Assembly (NCBI GenBank): GCA_964564015.1
Contig: CAZLZR010000004.1
Span: 62,001-126,000, forward strand
Reading direction: 5' to 3'
Source: Acetivibrio sp964564015
Lineage (GTDB): Bacteria; Bacillota; Clostridia; Acetivibrionales; Acetivibrionaceae
DNA length: 64,000 bases
Below the pieces are notes generated by a model. It ran no database searches. It was given only the letters and a program-made list of their open reading frames with translations, and was not told the origin of the DNA. Numbering within the stretch: position 1 is the stretch's first letter; every line of letters starts with the position of its first letter. Below, piece by piece: positions 1 through 7,413 of the stretch. The translations under genes and the position numbers were made by a program.

Positions 1-187
1 GGAATTGTTTGGAATCAGCTGTATTACAATGTATTAGTGCTCCGTAACAGAGTTTTATTTTTAGAGCGTGCTTTGTACAGACTGAGGATGTGCATTTTCA
101 ACATTATGAAAGATTAGAAATTGGTAACGTTAATAAGCACTTGTAAAGAATGCATTTTAATATATTAATAAAGTAGGAGGGGTTATT
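1..187. other. Upstream spacer of the first corrinoid gene
   Basis: I see no gene and no clear upstream gene end in this AT-rich stretch. It ends in a strong ribosome binding site (AGGAGGGG at about 175-182) for the corrinoid protein. A weak hairpin around 39-75 (GCTC ... GAGC, with a T-run inside) could be a regulatory remnant, but it does not match the recurrent antiterminator hairpin found elsewhere in the window. Confidence 0.4.
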
Positions 188-844
188 ATGACAGCTTTAA
201 AAGAGGAGTTATTTGGAAAATTATCTGATGCTATAGTTGATATGGAGGAAGATGAGGTTGTAGCACTTTCAAATAAGGTTGTTGATGAAGGTATCGATGC
301 CTATGAAGCTATTGATAAAGGCTTATCACACGGAATGGAAAGGGCAGGAAAGCTTTTTGATGAGGAAGAATACTTCATACCTGAGCTTTTAATGTGCTCG
401 GATGCAATGTATGCAGGACTAGATGTGTTAAAGCCTCACATTAAAATTGATGATAAAGAAGAGAAGAAGAAGGTTGTAATAGGAGTTATAGAAGGGGATA
501 CCCACGATATAGGAAAGAATTTGGTAAAAATAATGCTGGAGACATCAGGGTTTGAAGTATATGATCTGGGTAGGGACATTCCGCCGAAGCTGTTCATAGA
601 AAAGGCAAAAGAGGTTAAAGCTGATATTATTGCTTTATCTACATTAATGACTACTACGATGGATGGAATGGCCAATGTTATAAATTCTTTAAAGGAAGAA
701 AACATAAGGAACAACTTTAAAGTAATTATTGGTGGTGGACCTATTTCGCAAAGTTTCGCAGATAAGATCGGGGCAGATGGGTATTCGGTAAATGCAGCCG
801 AAGCAGTTAGGCTTGTAAATAGGCTTGTGACTGTAAATGTATAA
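188..844 (+). CDS. Methyltransferase cognate corrinoid protein (MtbC/MtaC-like)
   Basis: This is a cytoplasmic shuttle protein that carries a methyl group on a corrinoid between a substrate methyltransferase and an acceptor methyltransferase. Residues 1-90 form the helical cap domain typical of corrinoid methyltransferase proteins. Residues 95-218 form the B12-binding Rossmann domain, with DTHDIG at 104-109 (His106 is the predicted lower axial cobalt ligand), an SxL stretch near 155 and a GGG turn near 180. The 218-residue length is normal for the family. The start has a strong AGGAGG 6 bases upstream. The UroD-type methyltransferase that follows 33 bases later is the likely partner. A close paralogue lies at 23278. 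The methyl donor cannot be read from the sequence. Confidence 0.93.
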   Translation: MTALKEELFGKLSDAIVDMEEDEVVALSNKVVDEGIDAYEAIDKGLSHGMERAGKLFDEEEYFIPELLMCSDAMYAGLDVLKPHIKIDDKEEKKKVVIGVIEGDTHDIGKNLVKIMLETSGFEVYDLGRDIPPKLFIEKAKEVKADIIALSTLMTTTMDGMANVINSLKEENIRNNFKVIIGGGPISQSFADKIGADGYSVNAAEAVRLVNRLVTVNV

Positions 845-877
845 AAATTAAAGAGCTTTTTTAAGGAGGAAAAATAA

Positions 878-1867
878 ATGAGTAATGTATTGGTAAAGCT
901 AGAAGTTACTTCTTTGGAAAGAGTAGCTTTAGCATTGCAATTCAAGAAGGCAGACAGAGTACCCGCAGCTCCACTGTTTTGTGGTGCTTCACATAGAGTA
1001 TTGGGAATAACCTATGACAAATGGTCTACAGACTCTGAACTGGCGGTAAAAAGCTTGCTTGCCTCGCAAAAGCTTATTGGGTTTGATGCATTTGTCACTT
1101 TGGTGGATTTATCTGTAGAGGCTGCAGATTTTGGACAGGAAGTTATCTTTCCTAAAAACAGTACAGCTTACCCTAATTTTAATAATCAATATATAAAAAC
1201 TGCTGATGAATACGATAAAATTAAAAAGATAAATCCCAGAGAAACTAAGAGAATGAAATCAGTTATAGATATTTGTAGTGGGCTTGCAAAGGCTAAAGGA
1301 AATGAAGTGGCAATTCTGGGGTTCCTTTATGGTCCTTTAGGCGTCTTGTCACAAATAAGAGGACACAAGGAATTATTTAAAGACCTTATACGCCATCCGA
1401 AGGAAGTATTGCAGGCTATAGAAATAATTACAGAGGTTCTTATAGAGTATGCTGTAGCTCAGATTGAAGCTGGTGCTCATTCTGTTTGCATAGATCCGCT
1501 TTACTCATCACCGACGGTGCTTAGCAAAAGTGGTAATGGAGTGTACTTTGAGGAAGTAATAAAGTGGATAAACCCTGTAGCAATATCAGTGGCCCATCCT
1601 GCATATGGCTGCAAATCTTGGGAAGAGCATGAGCAAAAGTGGGGTAAAAAGATAGTTACAATTGGATATTCCCATCCTTCCAATACTGGATTGATATGGA
1701 GTGAAGATGAGATAATTGAAGATTGCAGAAAGCAGATTGAGTTATTTAAGAATAATGATTCAGGTTTCATCCTCTCTACAGGTTGCGAGTTTCCGCCCAA
1801 TGGAAATTTGATAAGTGCAGCTGCAATGGTAAAAGCTGCAAAAATTTATGGAGCATATAATGTTTAG
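878..1867 (+). CDS. Uroporphyrinogen decarboxylase-family corrinoid methyltransferase with variant zinc site
   Basis: This 329-residue protein belongs to the UroD superfamily branch (MtaA/MtbA/MtsA/CmuA-like) that moves methyl groups between corrinoid proteins and thiols, amines or other substrates. The N-terminus (ERVALALQFKKADRVP) is the usual family opening. The other family members in this window have an H-x-C zinc motif (HICG); here the equivalent stretch reads HPAYGC, so His and Cys are four residues apart. The second Cys (TGCEFPPNG) is kept near residue 308. The start is well placed after AAGGAGG. It sits directly behind its probable corrinoid partner and is followed by a spacer with a new promoter. 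The substrate is unknown, and the altered motif argues for a chemistry different from its paralogues. Confidence 0.85.
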   Translation: MSNVLVKLEVTSLERVALALQFKKADRVPAAPLFCGASHRVLGITYDKWSTDSELAVKSLLASQKLIGFDAFVTLVDLSVEAADFGQEVIFPKNSTAYPNFNNQYIKTADEYDKIKKINPRETKRMKSVIDICSGLAKAKGNEVAILGFLYGPLGVLSQIRGHKELFKDLIRHPKEVLQAIEIITEVLIEYAVAQIEAGAHSVCIDPLYSSPTVLSKSGNGVYFEEVIKWINPVAISVAHPAYGCKSWEEHEQKWGKKIVTIGYSHPSNTGLIWSEDEIIEDCRKQIELFKNNDSGFILSTGCEFPPNGNLISAAAMVKAAKIYGAYNV

Positions 1868-2060
1868 GAATGCACAGTTAGGGGTATTTGTGTTTTTTGT
1901 CATACATACGAATAGTTTGACGGCTGGATAAAAATTATATACGCATTTATGATATTTAAGATCAGAGGATTTGTTCTTCTGGTCTTATTATTTTATCTCG
2001 TTCCAACGAAGTGTTCATAATTTGTTCACAATTTCTCCATGAATTCTGCATATTTAGCTA

Positions 2061-2089
2061 TTGACAAGTGGAGTGTAAAAGAATATAAT
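2061..2089 (+). promoter_or_regulatory. SigA-type promoter and overlapping operator-like site
   Basis: TTGACA at 2061-2066, a 17-bp spacer and TATAAT at 2084-2089 make a consensus promoter for the 2212-4972 genes. Just downstream, about 2104-2121, lies the shared motif ATATAGGATAACTTAT, which recurs behind the -10 box of cysK, metQ, the hydrolase and the 31503 operon. Confidence 0.75.
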
Positions 2090-2127
2090 TTAAAACATAG
2101 TAAATATATAGGATAACTTATGAATTC

Positions 2128-2150
2128 GGTTGACTAGTGAACTGGAGACC
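2128..2150 (+). promoter_or_regulatory. Antiterminator-like hairpin, copy 1
   Basis: Outer stem GGTT/GACC, an asymmetric GA-versus-A internal loop, inner stem CTAG/CTGG and a TGAA loop. The 3' strand GACC is also the first strand of the terminator at 2147-2186, so the two folds exclude each other. The same architecture occurs at 6584-6605 (minus), 7336-7356 and 31355-31375. Confidence 0.65.
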
Positions 2151-2186
2151 AGACTTTACATGGAAAGAGTAAAGTCTGGTCTTTTT
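2147..2186 (+). terminator. Intrinsic terminator (attenuator) before the exported-protein gene
   Basis: A 13-bp perfect stem (GACCAGACTTTAC with its complement) with a short loop is followed by CTTTTT. It lies between the promoter at 2061 and the start at 2212, so it must be read through for expression. It acts as an attenuator rather than a simple gene end. Confidence 0.85.
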
Positions 2187-2211
2187 AATATTAAAAATAG
2201 GGGGTATAGAA

Positions 2212-2757
2212 ATGGGACTAAAATGTGTAAGTTTTAGAAGGACAGCTATTTCAATAATCGCTTTTAGTTTAGGAGGGCTAATCATTATTGGTGCCGGAAA
2301 CTATAGGAAAACTCTGATAGATGAAGCACCTAGCTTTAGTGCAAGCTTTGAAAAGGGAAATGAGACCTTTAAGGAGTTTGTATATGATATCAATAACCAG
2401 GGCATTCCGAAAAGGCTGGTTCAGCCGGGAAAGATATCAGTGTCCACGGGACATGGCGGCGGGATAGTAAATAAGACTGATAAAGCAATATTAGTTAATG
2501 TTAGAACAGAGGGGCTAGCGGGGAAATCAGAGCTTGAGTCGACTAATCCGGCTTTTGATAAAAAGAGTAAGAAATTTGTAAAGCCAATAAAACCAGGAGA
2601 AGCTCTAAGTCTTGAAGTGGATTTGGAAATTCCAAGAAGTCTATTGAGCAAAAATCGTATTGTAAGCCAGGGAAGTGTCATTTTTGAAAATGCCAATGAC
2701 GGTACAATACTTGGTACTTTACCGGTTAAGATCATCAATTCGGCTATTAGGGATTAG
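2212..2757 (+). CDS. Putative exported or membrane-anchored protein, unknown function
   Basis: I do not recognise this 181-residue protein. The first 30 residues are a basic stretch followed by a hydrophobic segment ending GGLIIIGAGN, consistent with a signal anchor. The rest is hydrophilic and looks beta-rich, with a GHGGGI stretch near 80, so an extracytoplasmic immunoglobulin-like or cupredoxin-like fold is possible. It is the first gene of an attenuated operon with a NapH-like ferredoxin protein (37 bases downstream), a Cys-rich microprotein and a SafE/TauE-cupredoxin protein. That context suggests a role in membrane redox or metal handling. No catalytic motif was seen. Confidence 0.7.
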   Translation: MGLKCVSFRRTAISIIAFSLGGLIIIGAGNYRKTLIDEAPSFSASFEKGNETFKEFVYDINNQGIPKRLVQPGKISVSTGHGGGIVNKTDKAILVNVRTEGLAGKSELESTNPAFDKKSKKFVKPIKPGEALSLEVDLEIPRSLLSKNRIVSQGSVIFENANDGTILGTLPVKIINSAIRD

Positions 2758-2793
2758 TCGGAGCAATTAAATACAAAAAGGCGGGTTGGGAAT

Positions 2794-3678
2794 ATGAAAA
2801 ATGTGAAAAAAACATTACTAAAAAGAGGAATATGGTATCTTATAGGTTTTGGTCTCTTATATGCTCCTTTTGGGCTGCTTCAGATATTTTTGACCAATGC
2901 ATTAAAATTGACTGGAAGATCAGACATACACGGTTCATGTTTTCGGATGGCAGTAGCTAATCTTGTTAAGGGTAAAGGACTTAGTCTTGTAACGACTTCA
3001 GGGGTTATAACATTTGTAATTCTTGTTGCTGCGATTTTCTTTGGGCCTCAATTTTGCGGAAAGCTATGTATTGCAGGTGCTTTACCTGAGTATGCAAGCA
3101 GGCTTGTTCCGGATAAGCTAAAAATTGATTGGCAAAAATATATTCCTTCCGCACCAGTAAGATACGGTGCTCTTATAGCATTTTTAGCAGCTCCGGCTCT
3201 GGGGATTTCTGTAACTTGTGCATATTGCAACTATTCTCTTATGGAAAAGCTTGTGCTTGGAGGCATCAGTTGGGACTTGGCTATTTTGAGTTCAGCAGCA
3301 ATATTAACAGGATTTGTATGGCTTTTTGTGCTGGGGATATTTACTAAAGGCGGAAGAGGTTATTGTACTTACTTGTGCCCGATTGGAGCAGTTCAAAGCA
3401 TACTACATAGAATAGGAATTTTTCTGCCCTTTACATATAAATTAAAGCTCAGTAAAGAAAACTGCATAACATGCGGATTATGTGCGAAGGAGTGTCCGAC
3501 GAGAGCCATTACTTTAAAGGATAATTTGCTTTCGTATAATGTTCACAATTGTATAGCATGTTCCCAATGTGTAGGCACATGCCCTAAAAAGGCCATTACT
3601 TTTGGCAGGGGCAAGGATAGTTGGGCTGGCAATAAACATGAACAATATGTCAAGGATACCGAAGGAGTGATGTTATGA
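2794..3678 (+). CDS. NapH/CcoG-like membrane 4Fe-4S protein
   Basis: This is a 294-residue membrane electron-transfer protein of the NapH/NosR/CcoG/RdxA type. Several hydrophobic segments (about 12-35, 65-85, 125-145, 160-185) precede a CTYLCPIGA motif typical of the family. Two C-terminal 4Fe-4S ferredoxin motifs follow (CITCGLCAKECP and CIACSQCVGTCP, about 223-265). Such proteins pass electrons from the quinone or ferredoxin pool to extracytoplasmic enzymes, or assist copper-enzyme maturation. The gene overlaps the next by 4 bases, indicating translational coupling. A SafE/TauE-cupredoxin protein follows, which supports a copper or redox maturation role. The physiological partner is not identifiable. 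Confidence 0.88.
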   Translation: MKNVKKTLLKRGIWYLIGFGLLYAPFGLLQIFLTNALKLTGRSDIHGSCFRMAVANLVKGKGLSLVTTSGVITFVILVAAIFFGPQFCGKLCIAGALPEYASRLVPDKLKIDWQKYIPSAPVRYGALIAFLAAPALGISVTCAYCNYSLMEKLVLGGISWDLAILSSAAILTGFVWLFVLGIFTKGGRGYCTYLCPIGAVQSILHRIGIFLPFTYKLKLSKENCITCGLCAKECPTRAITLKDNLLSYNVHNCIACSQCVGTCPKKAITFGRGKDSWAGNKHEQYVKDTEGVML

Positions 3679-3896
3679 GTAGATTTAAGGCCTTCATGAT
3701 AGGAGCAGGTGTTGCTGGGGTTAATTTACTGACCTCAGCAATTACAATAATTAGGCCTGAAAGGTGTGCGGGCAGTTGTGGAAGCTGTAACTATGCGTGT
3801 GTACCCACAGCCTTTGCATTGGTTGGAGTAGGTGGTTTGGTAGTAGCGTACAGAAGATTGAGAGTCAGGTTTCTAAAAAGGAGGAATGGGGTATAG
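3675..3896 (+). CDS. Small Cys-rich membrane protein
   Basis: This 73-residue protein has a hydrophobic N-terminal segment (about 6-24), a cluster of four cysteines (RCAGSCGSCNYACVP, about 35-49), a second hydrophobic segment and a basic tail. The C-x3-C-x2-C-x3-C spacing resembles a small metal or iron-sulfur site next to the membrane. It overlaps the NapH-like gene (ATGA) and ends just before the SafE/TauE gene, so it is co-translated with both. I do not recognise a family. Its position suggests a small electron-transfer or metal-relay subunit of the same complex. Confidence 0.72.
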   Translation: MSRFKAFMIGAGVAGVNLLTSAITIIRPERCAGSCGSCNYACVPTAFALVGVGGLVVAYRRLRVRFLKRRNGV

Positions 3897-3898
3897 AA

Positions 3899-4972
3899 AT
3901 GGATTATTGCAGCTTTTTTGAATTTATTAAAAATCTGTTCATGCTTAAATATCTTCCGGAAATCAGTAATGATACGGGGTTGGGAATTTTGTTTGTTTTG
4001 GGGCTTTTGACTTCGCTGCATTGCCTCGGTATGTGCGGGGGAATTGCAATTTCCCAGACGATAAAAAGTTCTGAGGAAGGATGGGCAACCTCAAAACGCC
4101 AATGGATAATGCCGTCTGTTTTGTATAATGGCGGTAGAGTTATAGGATATACTGTAGTAGGTGCAGTTATTGGGGGCTTTGGGAAAGTTATTGGATTTAA
4201 TGGATTCTTAAAAGGATTAGTACCCTTGGTGGGTGGAATCTTTATGATCATAATGGGAATAAATTTGCTTGGTATTTTACCGTTCCTAAGGAAGTTCAAT
4301 ATAAGGATGCCGTATTTCATAGCAAGAAAGCTTACCGGAAAACATAACTACGGACCCTTTGTTGTTGGGATGCTTACGTCTTTGATGCCTTGTGGCCCCT
4401 TGCAGATAGTACAGCTTTACGCTCTGGGAACCAGAAGTGTTATAGGCGGTGCGTCGGCTATGCTTGTATTTTCATTGGGAACATTACCACTGCTGTTTTT
4501 ATTTGGGATTGTGAATTCACTGATAAACAAAAAGCATACAAATGCGATTTTAAAGCTTAGTGCGGTTATCGTGATTGTTTTGGGTTTTGTAATGGTTGGA
4601 AGGGGACTTTCTCTTTCAGGATATTCGGTAGATGTATCACACTTTACAAATAGTAATTCGGCAGTTGATGAGGGTATTGCAAAAATTGACGGCAATATTC
4701 AGAAAGTAACTACATCAATAGAGTCAGGACGCTTCCCTGAAATCACAGTGCAAAAAGGAATTCCTGTCAGATGGATAATTAAAGCCAGTGAAGAAGAGCT
4801 AAACGGTTGTAACAATGCTATCATAATTCCAAAGCTTAATCTCGAAGTTTCATTTCAGGTTGGAGATAATATTGTTGAGTTTACGGCCGATGAAGCAGGA
4901 GAAATTACGTATACATGCTGGATGGGGATGATAAAAAGCAAGATTAATGTTGTTGATAAGCTAAAGGAATAA
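3899..4972 (+). CDS. SafE/TauE-family membrane protein with C-terminal cupredoxin-like domain
   Basis: About 357 residues. The N-terminal 230 residues have six or more membrane segments of the sulfite-exporter TauE/SafE/DsbD-like type, with SLHCLGMCGG near the first segment and SLMPCGPLQ in the middle. These paired Cys motifs are characteristic of the UreH/CcdA-like branch. Residues about 270-357 form a cupredoxin-like domain, with GCNNAIIIP and YTCWMGM supplying Cys, Cys and Met as possible copper ligands. I chose ATG 3899 because longer in-frame starts overlap the preceding gene and lack a ribosome site; an AGGAGG lies about 14 bases upstream. Its role is probably copper or thiol transfer across the membrane. 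The substrate is inferred, not shown. Confidence 0.85.
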   Translation: MDYCSFFEFIKNLFMLKYLPEISNDTGLGILFVLGLLTSLHCLGMCGGIAISQTIKSSEEGWATSKRQWIMPSVLYNGGRVIGYTVVGAVIGGFGKVIGFNGFLKGLVPLVGGIFMIIMGINLLGILPFLRKFNIRMPYFIARKLTGKHNYGPFVVGMLTSLMPCGPLQIVQLYALGTRSVIGGASAMLVFSLGTLPLLFLFGIVNSLINKKHTNAILKLSAVIVIVLGFVMVGRGLSLSGYSVDVSHFTNSNSAVDEGIAKIDGNIQKVTTSIESGRFPEITVQKGIPVRWIIKASEEELNGCNNAIIIPKLNLEVSFQVGDNIVEFTADEAGEITYTCWMGMIKSKINVVDKLKE

Positions 4973-5032
4973 ATGTTTATATGTCGCATTTCAATGACTT
5001 GGCATGTTTTAAATTCTGTGTTCGTATAGGCG

Positions 5033-6511
5033 TTAGATGCTTATATGCTGCCATTTCCCATACTTGTAACGAAAGTATATTACCAAGGCTCTTACAAATT
5101 GGTCTATAGCAACAGCAAGCCATGCACCGATTAATCCCCAGGCAAAAACCTTTACGAATACTGCCCCGAGTATCATTCTGATTCCTATAGTGCCGCATGT
5201 GGTAGAAATAAGAGGCCATTTTGTGTCCCCTGCACCTCTTAAACTTCCGGTTATGGTAAGTTGTGAACTTTGGGCAGGCATTATTATTGCAATTATTTTT
5301 ACTATTCCGGTTGTTAATTCTATCACATAAGGATCGTTGGTATATAGGGATGCAATCCGGTTTGAAAAAACAAATATTATAGTTGAAATGATAATAGATA
5401 CTGCAAATCCAATTTTTCTTATTTTAGCAGTATATTTTTCTGCCATTTCATAGTTACCGGAACCAAGACTCCTGCCTACAAAAGAAGCAGAAGCTATTCC
5501 GAAGGGCTGGCTTATATTATAAGTAAATCCAATTATGTTGATGCCTATCTGATGTGCTGCAAAAGGGATAGTTCCAAGGCTGGTCACAATCATTGTAAAT
5601 ACCAAAATACCTACACGCATGATAAGCTGTTCTCCGGCTGCACCAAGGCCAACTCTTAAAATTCGTTTTATCATGCCGGTATTAATTATAAGCAATTCCT
5701 TAAGGGTGATTTTTAGTGTATGCTTCCGGCAGAATATTGTATATATGGACATTATACAGGCTACCATTTTGGCTATCGTAGATGCGATAGCTGCGCCTTG
5801 GACACCTAGCTCAGGGATTTGCCATACACCATAGATTAATACATATCCCAAAACAGCATTTACAATATTGGAGATTATATTATAGTACATGGAAGGTCTA
5901 CTGGAGCCGGCGCCTCTTAAAAGTGCTGAAACAGCTGTAGGTATGGATTGAAATATTACTCCGATCGCCATATACTTCATGTATAAATCAGCATGATAAA
6001 TTGTATCCTCCTGTGCACCCATAGCACATACTATGAAACGGGAAAAGAAAAAACCTAAAAGACTCAACGTTATTCCGGATACTATTGAAATAATAAGGGT
6101 TTGAGATACTACTCCTTTAGCGCTATTATAATCTTTTGCACCAACAAATCTGGAAACCAGGGCAGTACTTCCGATATTCAGGGCTTGGTATGCAGCTATG
6201 CATATAAATACCGGCTGAGTTGTTATACCAACTGCGGAAATTGCATATGCACCCAAGTGGCCAACCATTATGAGATTCACAATAGATACCATGGATATAA
6301 GAAACAGTTCAAGCATACAAGGCCATATGAAAGAAAAAATCTTTTTTTGCATTTTAGAATTGCAATCCCGAAGAGCCTCATTGTCGGTCTTAAATTCAGG
6401 AGTTTTGTAGCTTCCAATTTCTAATGGAAAATCGCTTTCATTTAGAACAATTTCCAGATCATTTAATTCTTCTGATATGTTATTTATGTTTTTGCAGTCT
6501 TCTTTGTTCAT
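5033..6511 (-). CDS. MATE-family efflux transporter
   Basis: This 492-residue cation- or proton-coupled multidrug/toxin exporter has the twelve hydrophobic segments and internal duplication of the MATE fold after a hydrophilic N-terminal extension of about 50 residues. Typical family stretches include LFLISMVSIVNLIMVGHLG near the first segment and GAAIASTIAKMV. It lies opposite to its neighbours. Its leader carries the same antiterminator-like hairpin plus terminator that controls the nitrogenase-like and UroD operons, so it is probably induced by the same signal and may export an intermediate or toxic product of that metabolism. The substrate is unknown. Confidence 0.9.
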   Translation of the reverse strand: MNKEDCKNINNISEELNDLEIVLNESDFPLEIGSYKTPEFKTDNEALRDCNSKMQKKIFSFIWPCMLELFLISMVSIVNLIMVGHLGAYAISAVGITTQPVFICIAAYQALNIGSTALVSRFVGAKDYNSAKGVVSQTLIISIVSGITLSLLGFFFSRFIVCAMGAQEDTIYHADLYMKYMAIGVIFQSIPTAVSALLRGAGSSRPSMYYNIISNIVNAVLGYVLIYGVWQIPELGVQGAAIASTIAKMVACIMSIYTIFCRKHTLKITLKELLIINTGMIKRILRVGLGAAGEQLIMRVGILVFTMIVTSLGTIPFAAHQIGINIIGFTYNISQPFGIASASFVGRSLGSGNYEMAEKYTAKIRKIGFAVSIIISTIIFVFSNRIASLYTNDPYVIELTTGIVKIIAIIMPAQSSQLTITGSLRGAGDTKWPLISTTCGTIGIRMILGAVFVKVFAWGLIGAWLAVAIDQFVRALVIYFRYKYGKWQHISI

Positions 6512-6558
6512 TTAATAACCTACTTTGATAAAAAATAATAAAAAATAATAAAAAATAA

Positions 6559-6605
6559 GAAGCCAGATTGTTGTTAACAATTTGGCTTCCGGATTTCCAG
6601 TCAGC
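6559..6605 (-). promoter_or_regulatory. Antiterminator-like hairpin (copy 2) and attenuator of the MATE gene
   Basis: Read on the minus strand, 6605-6584 folds as outer stem GCT/AGC, GA-versus-A loop, inner stem CTGG/CCGG and loop AAAT. The 3' strand then becomes the first strand of a 14-bp terminator hairpin (6589-6559). This is followed by a triple repeat of a T-rich unit (TTATTTTTTA, 6558-6528). Both structures lie between the promoter and the MATE start. Confidence 0.65.
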
Positions 6606-6631
6606 AAATATAATATTTATTCAATAACCTA

Positions 6632-6660
6632 ATTTTATGACTTCTATAAAGCAATGTCAA
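6632..6660 (-). promoter_or_regulatory. SigA-type promoter of the MATE gene
   Basis: On the minus strand TTGACA (6660-6655), a 17-bp spacer and TAAAAT (6637-6632) match the consensus. The transcript would start about 30 bases ahead of the hairpin and attenuator. Confidence 0.7.
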
Positions 6661-6756
6661 TTGGTTTTTACGATTTTAATAGATTTTAAACGCATAGTGC
6701 TTGTTTGGGCTTCATAGATATTAATTTATACATAGATATCAATACTAAAAAACCTA

Positions 6757-6785
6757 TTGACAAATATAAAATTTGTTAGTAAACT
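6757..6785 (+). promoter_or_regulatory. SigA-type promoter with operator-like site for the C_GCAxxG_C_C gene
   Basis: TTGACA at 6757, a 17-bp spacer and TAAACT at 6780. Downstream, about 6796-6813, TAAATAACTTGGAAAAC resembles the cysK operator-like site (TAAGATTACTTGGGAA). Confidence 0.6.
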
Positions 6786-6844
6786 TAAAACCAAGTAAAT
6801 AACTTGGAAAACTAAGATAAACTTTTGCTGATAGGGGGTATAAA

Positions 6845-7291
6845 ATGTCACATCAAACTCAAAATACAGCTCAAGAATCTGTGGAATTGTTTAAAAAAGG
6901 GCTTTATTGCTCAGAAGCAATTTTACAGGTGTTCAATAAACACTTGAAATTAGGCTTAAACGAAGGTGCAATAAAAATGTCAACTGCTTTTGGAGCAGGA
7001 CTTGGAGCATCGAAATGTACCTGTGGTTCATTGACAGGAGCGGTTCTTGTACTGAGTGCTTTGAAAGGCAGAACAAGCCCAGAGGAAAGTGTAGATGAGA
7101 TTTTTGCCTTGACATATGAACTACATAATAGGTTTAAAGAGAAGTATAAATCTACCTGCTGCCGTGTTCTCACAAAAGACCTGGTTTGGGGAGAGCCTTC
7201 ACACTATCAGCATTGCGAACAGCTTGTATACGGAGCAGCAGAAATTTTAAACGAATTAATTGAAAACAAAATTAAAGGCAGCGAGAAGTAA
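6845..7291 (+). CDS. C_GCAxxG_C_C family redox protein
   Basis: This 148-residue protein belongs to the widespread anaerobe family named for its C ... GCAxxG ... C ... C pattern. Visible cysteines are YCSEAIL near residue 22, KCTCGSLTGAV near 58-60, a CC pair near 110 and HYQHCEQL near 126. Members are small, probably soluble redox or metal-binding proteins of unknown reaction, often next to oxidoreductases. A strong GGGGG ribosome site precedes ATG 6845. It lies 122 bases before nitrogenase-like pair 1, separated from it by an attenuator, so it may be expressed at a higher basal level than the reductase. Confidence 0.85.
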   Translation: MSHQTQNTAQESVELFKKGLYCSEAILQVFNKHLKLGLNEGAIKMSTAFGAGLGASKCTCGSLTGAVLVLSALKGRTSPEESVDEIFALTYELHNRFKEKYKSTCCRVLTKDLVWGEPSHYQHCEQLVYGAAEILNELIENKIKGSEK

Positions 7292-7335
7292 AATCATAGT
7301 TATTTTATTATTTGATGTCTATAAATAACTTCAGT

Positions 7336-7356
7336 GCTGACTGGAAAACCAGAGGC
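7336..7356 (+). promoter_or_regulatory. Antiterminator-like hairpin, copy 3
   Basis: Outer stem GCT/GGC, GA-versus-A internal loop, inner stem CTGG/CCAG and loop AAAA. The last three bases start the terminator at 7353-7396. Same design as the copies at 2128, 6584 (minus) and 31355. Confidence 0.68.
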
Positions 7357-7396
7357 TGAATTAGTCCTTTACTATAGGGCTAATTCAGCCTTTTTT
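7353..7396 (+). terminator. Attenuator ahead of nitrogenase-like pair 1
   Basis: A 12-bp stem (AGGCTGAATTAG with its complement) is followed by six T residues, 18 bases before the start of the D-like gene. It separates the C_GCAxxG_C_C gene from the D/K pair. Confidence 0.88.
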
Positions 7397-7413
7397 GAAT
7401 TAAGGAGGCAAAT

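Noticed and set aside
188..844. A NifH-like or NifB-like gene near the window start to complete the nitrogenase-like system.
   Set aside because: All genes in the window were checked by motif. None has a NifH P-loop with its cluster cysteines or a radical SAM CxxxCxxC, so it must lie elsewhere.
3797..3898. An N-terminal extension of the SafE/TauE protein from 3797.
   Set aside because: It overlaps the Cys-rich small gene for 100 bases, has no ribosome site and adds no plausible sequence.
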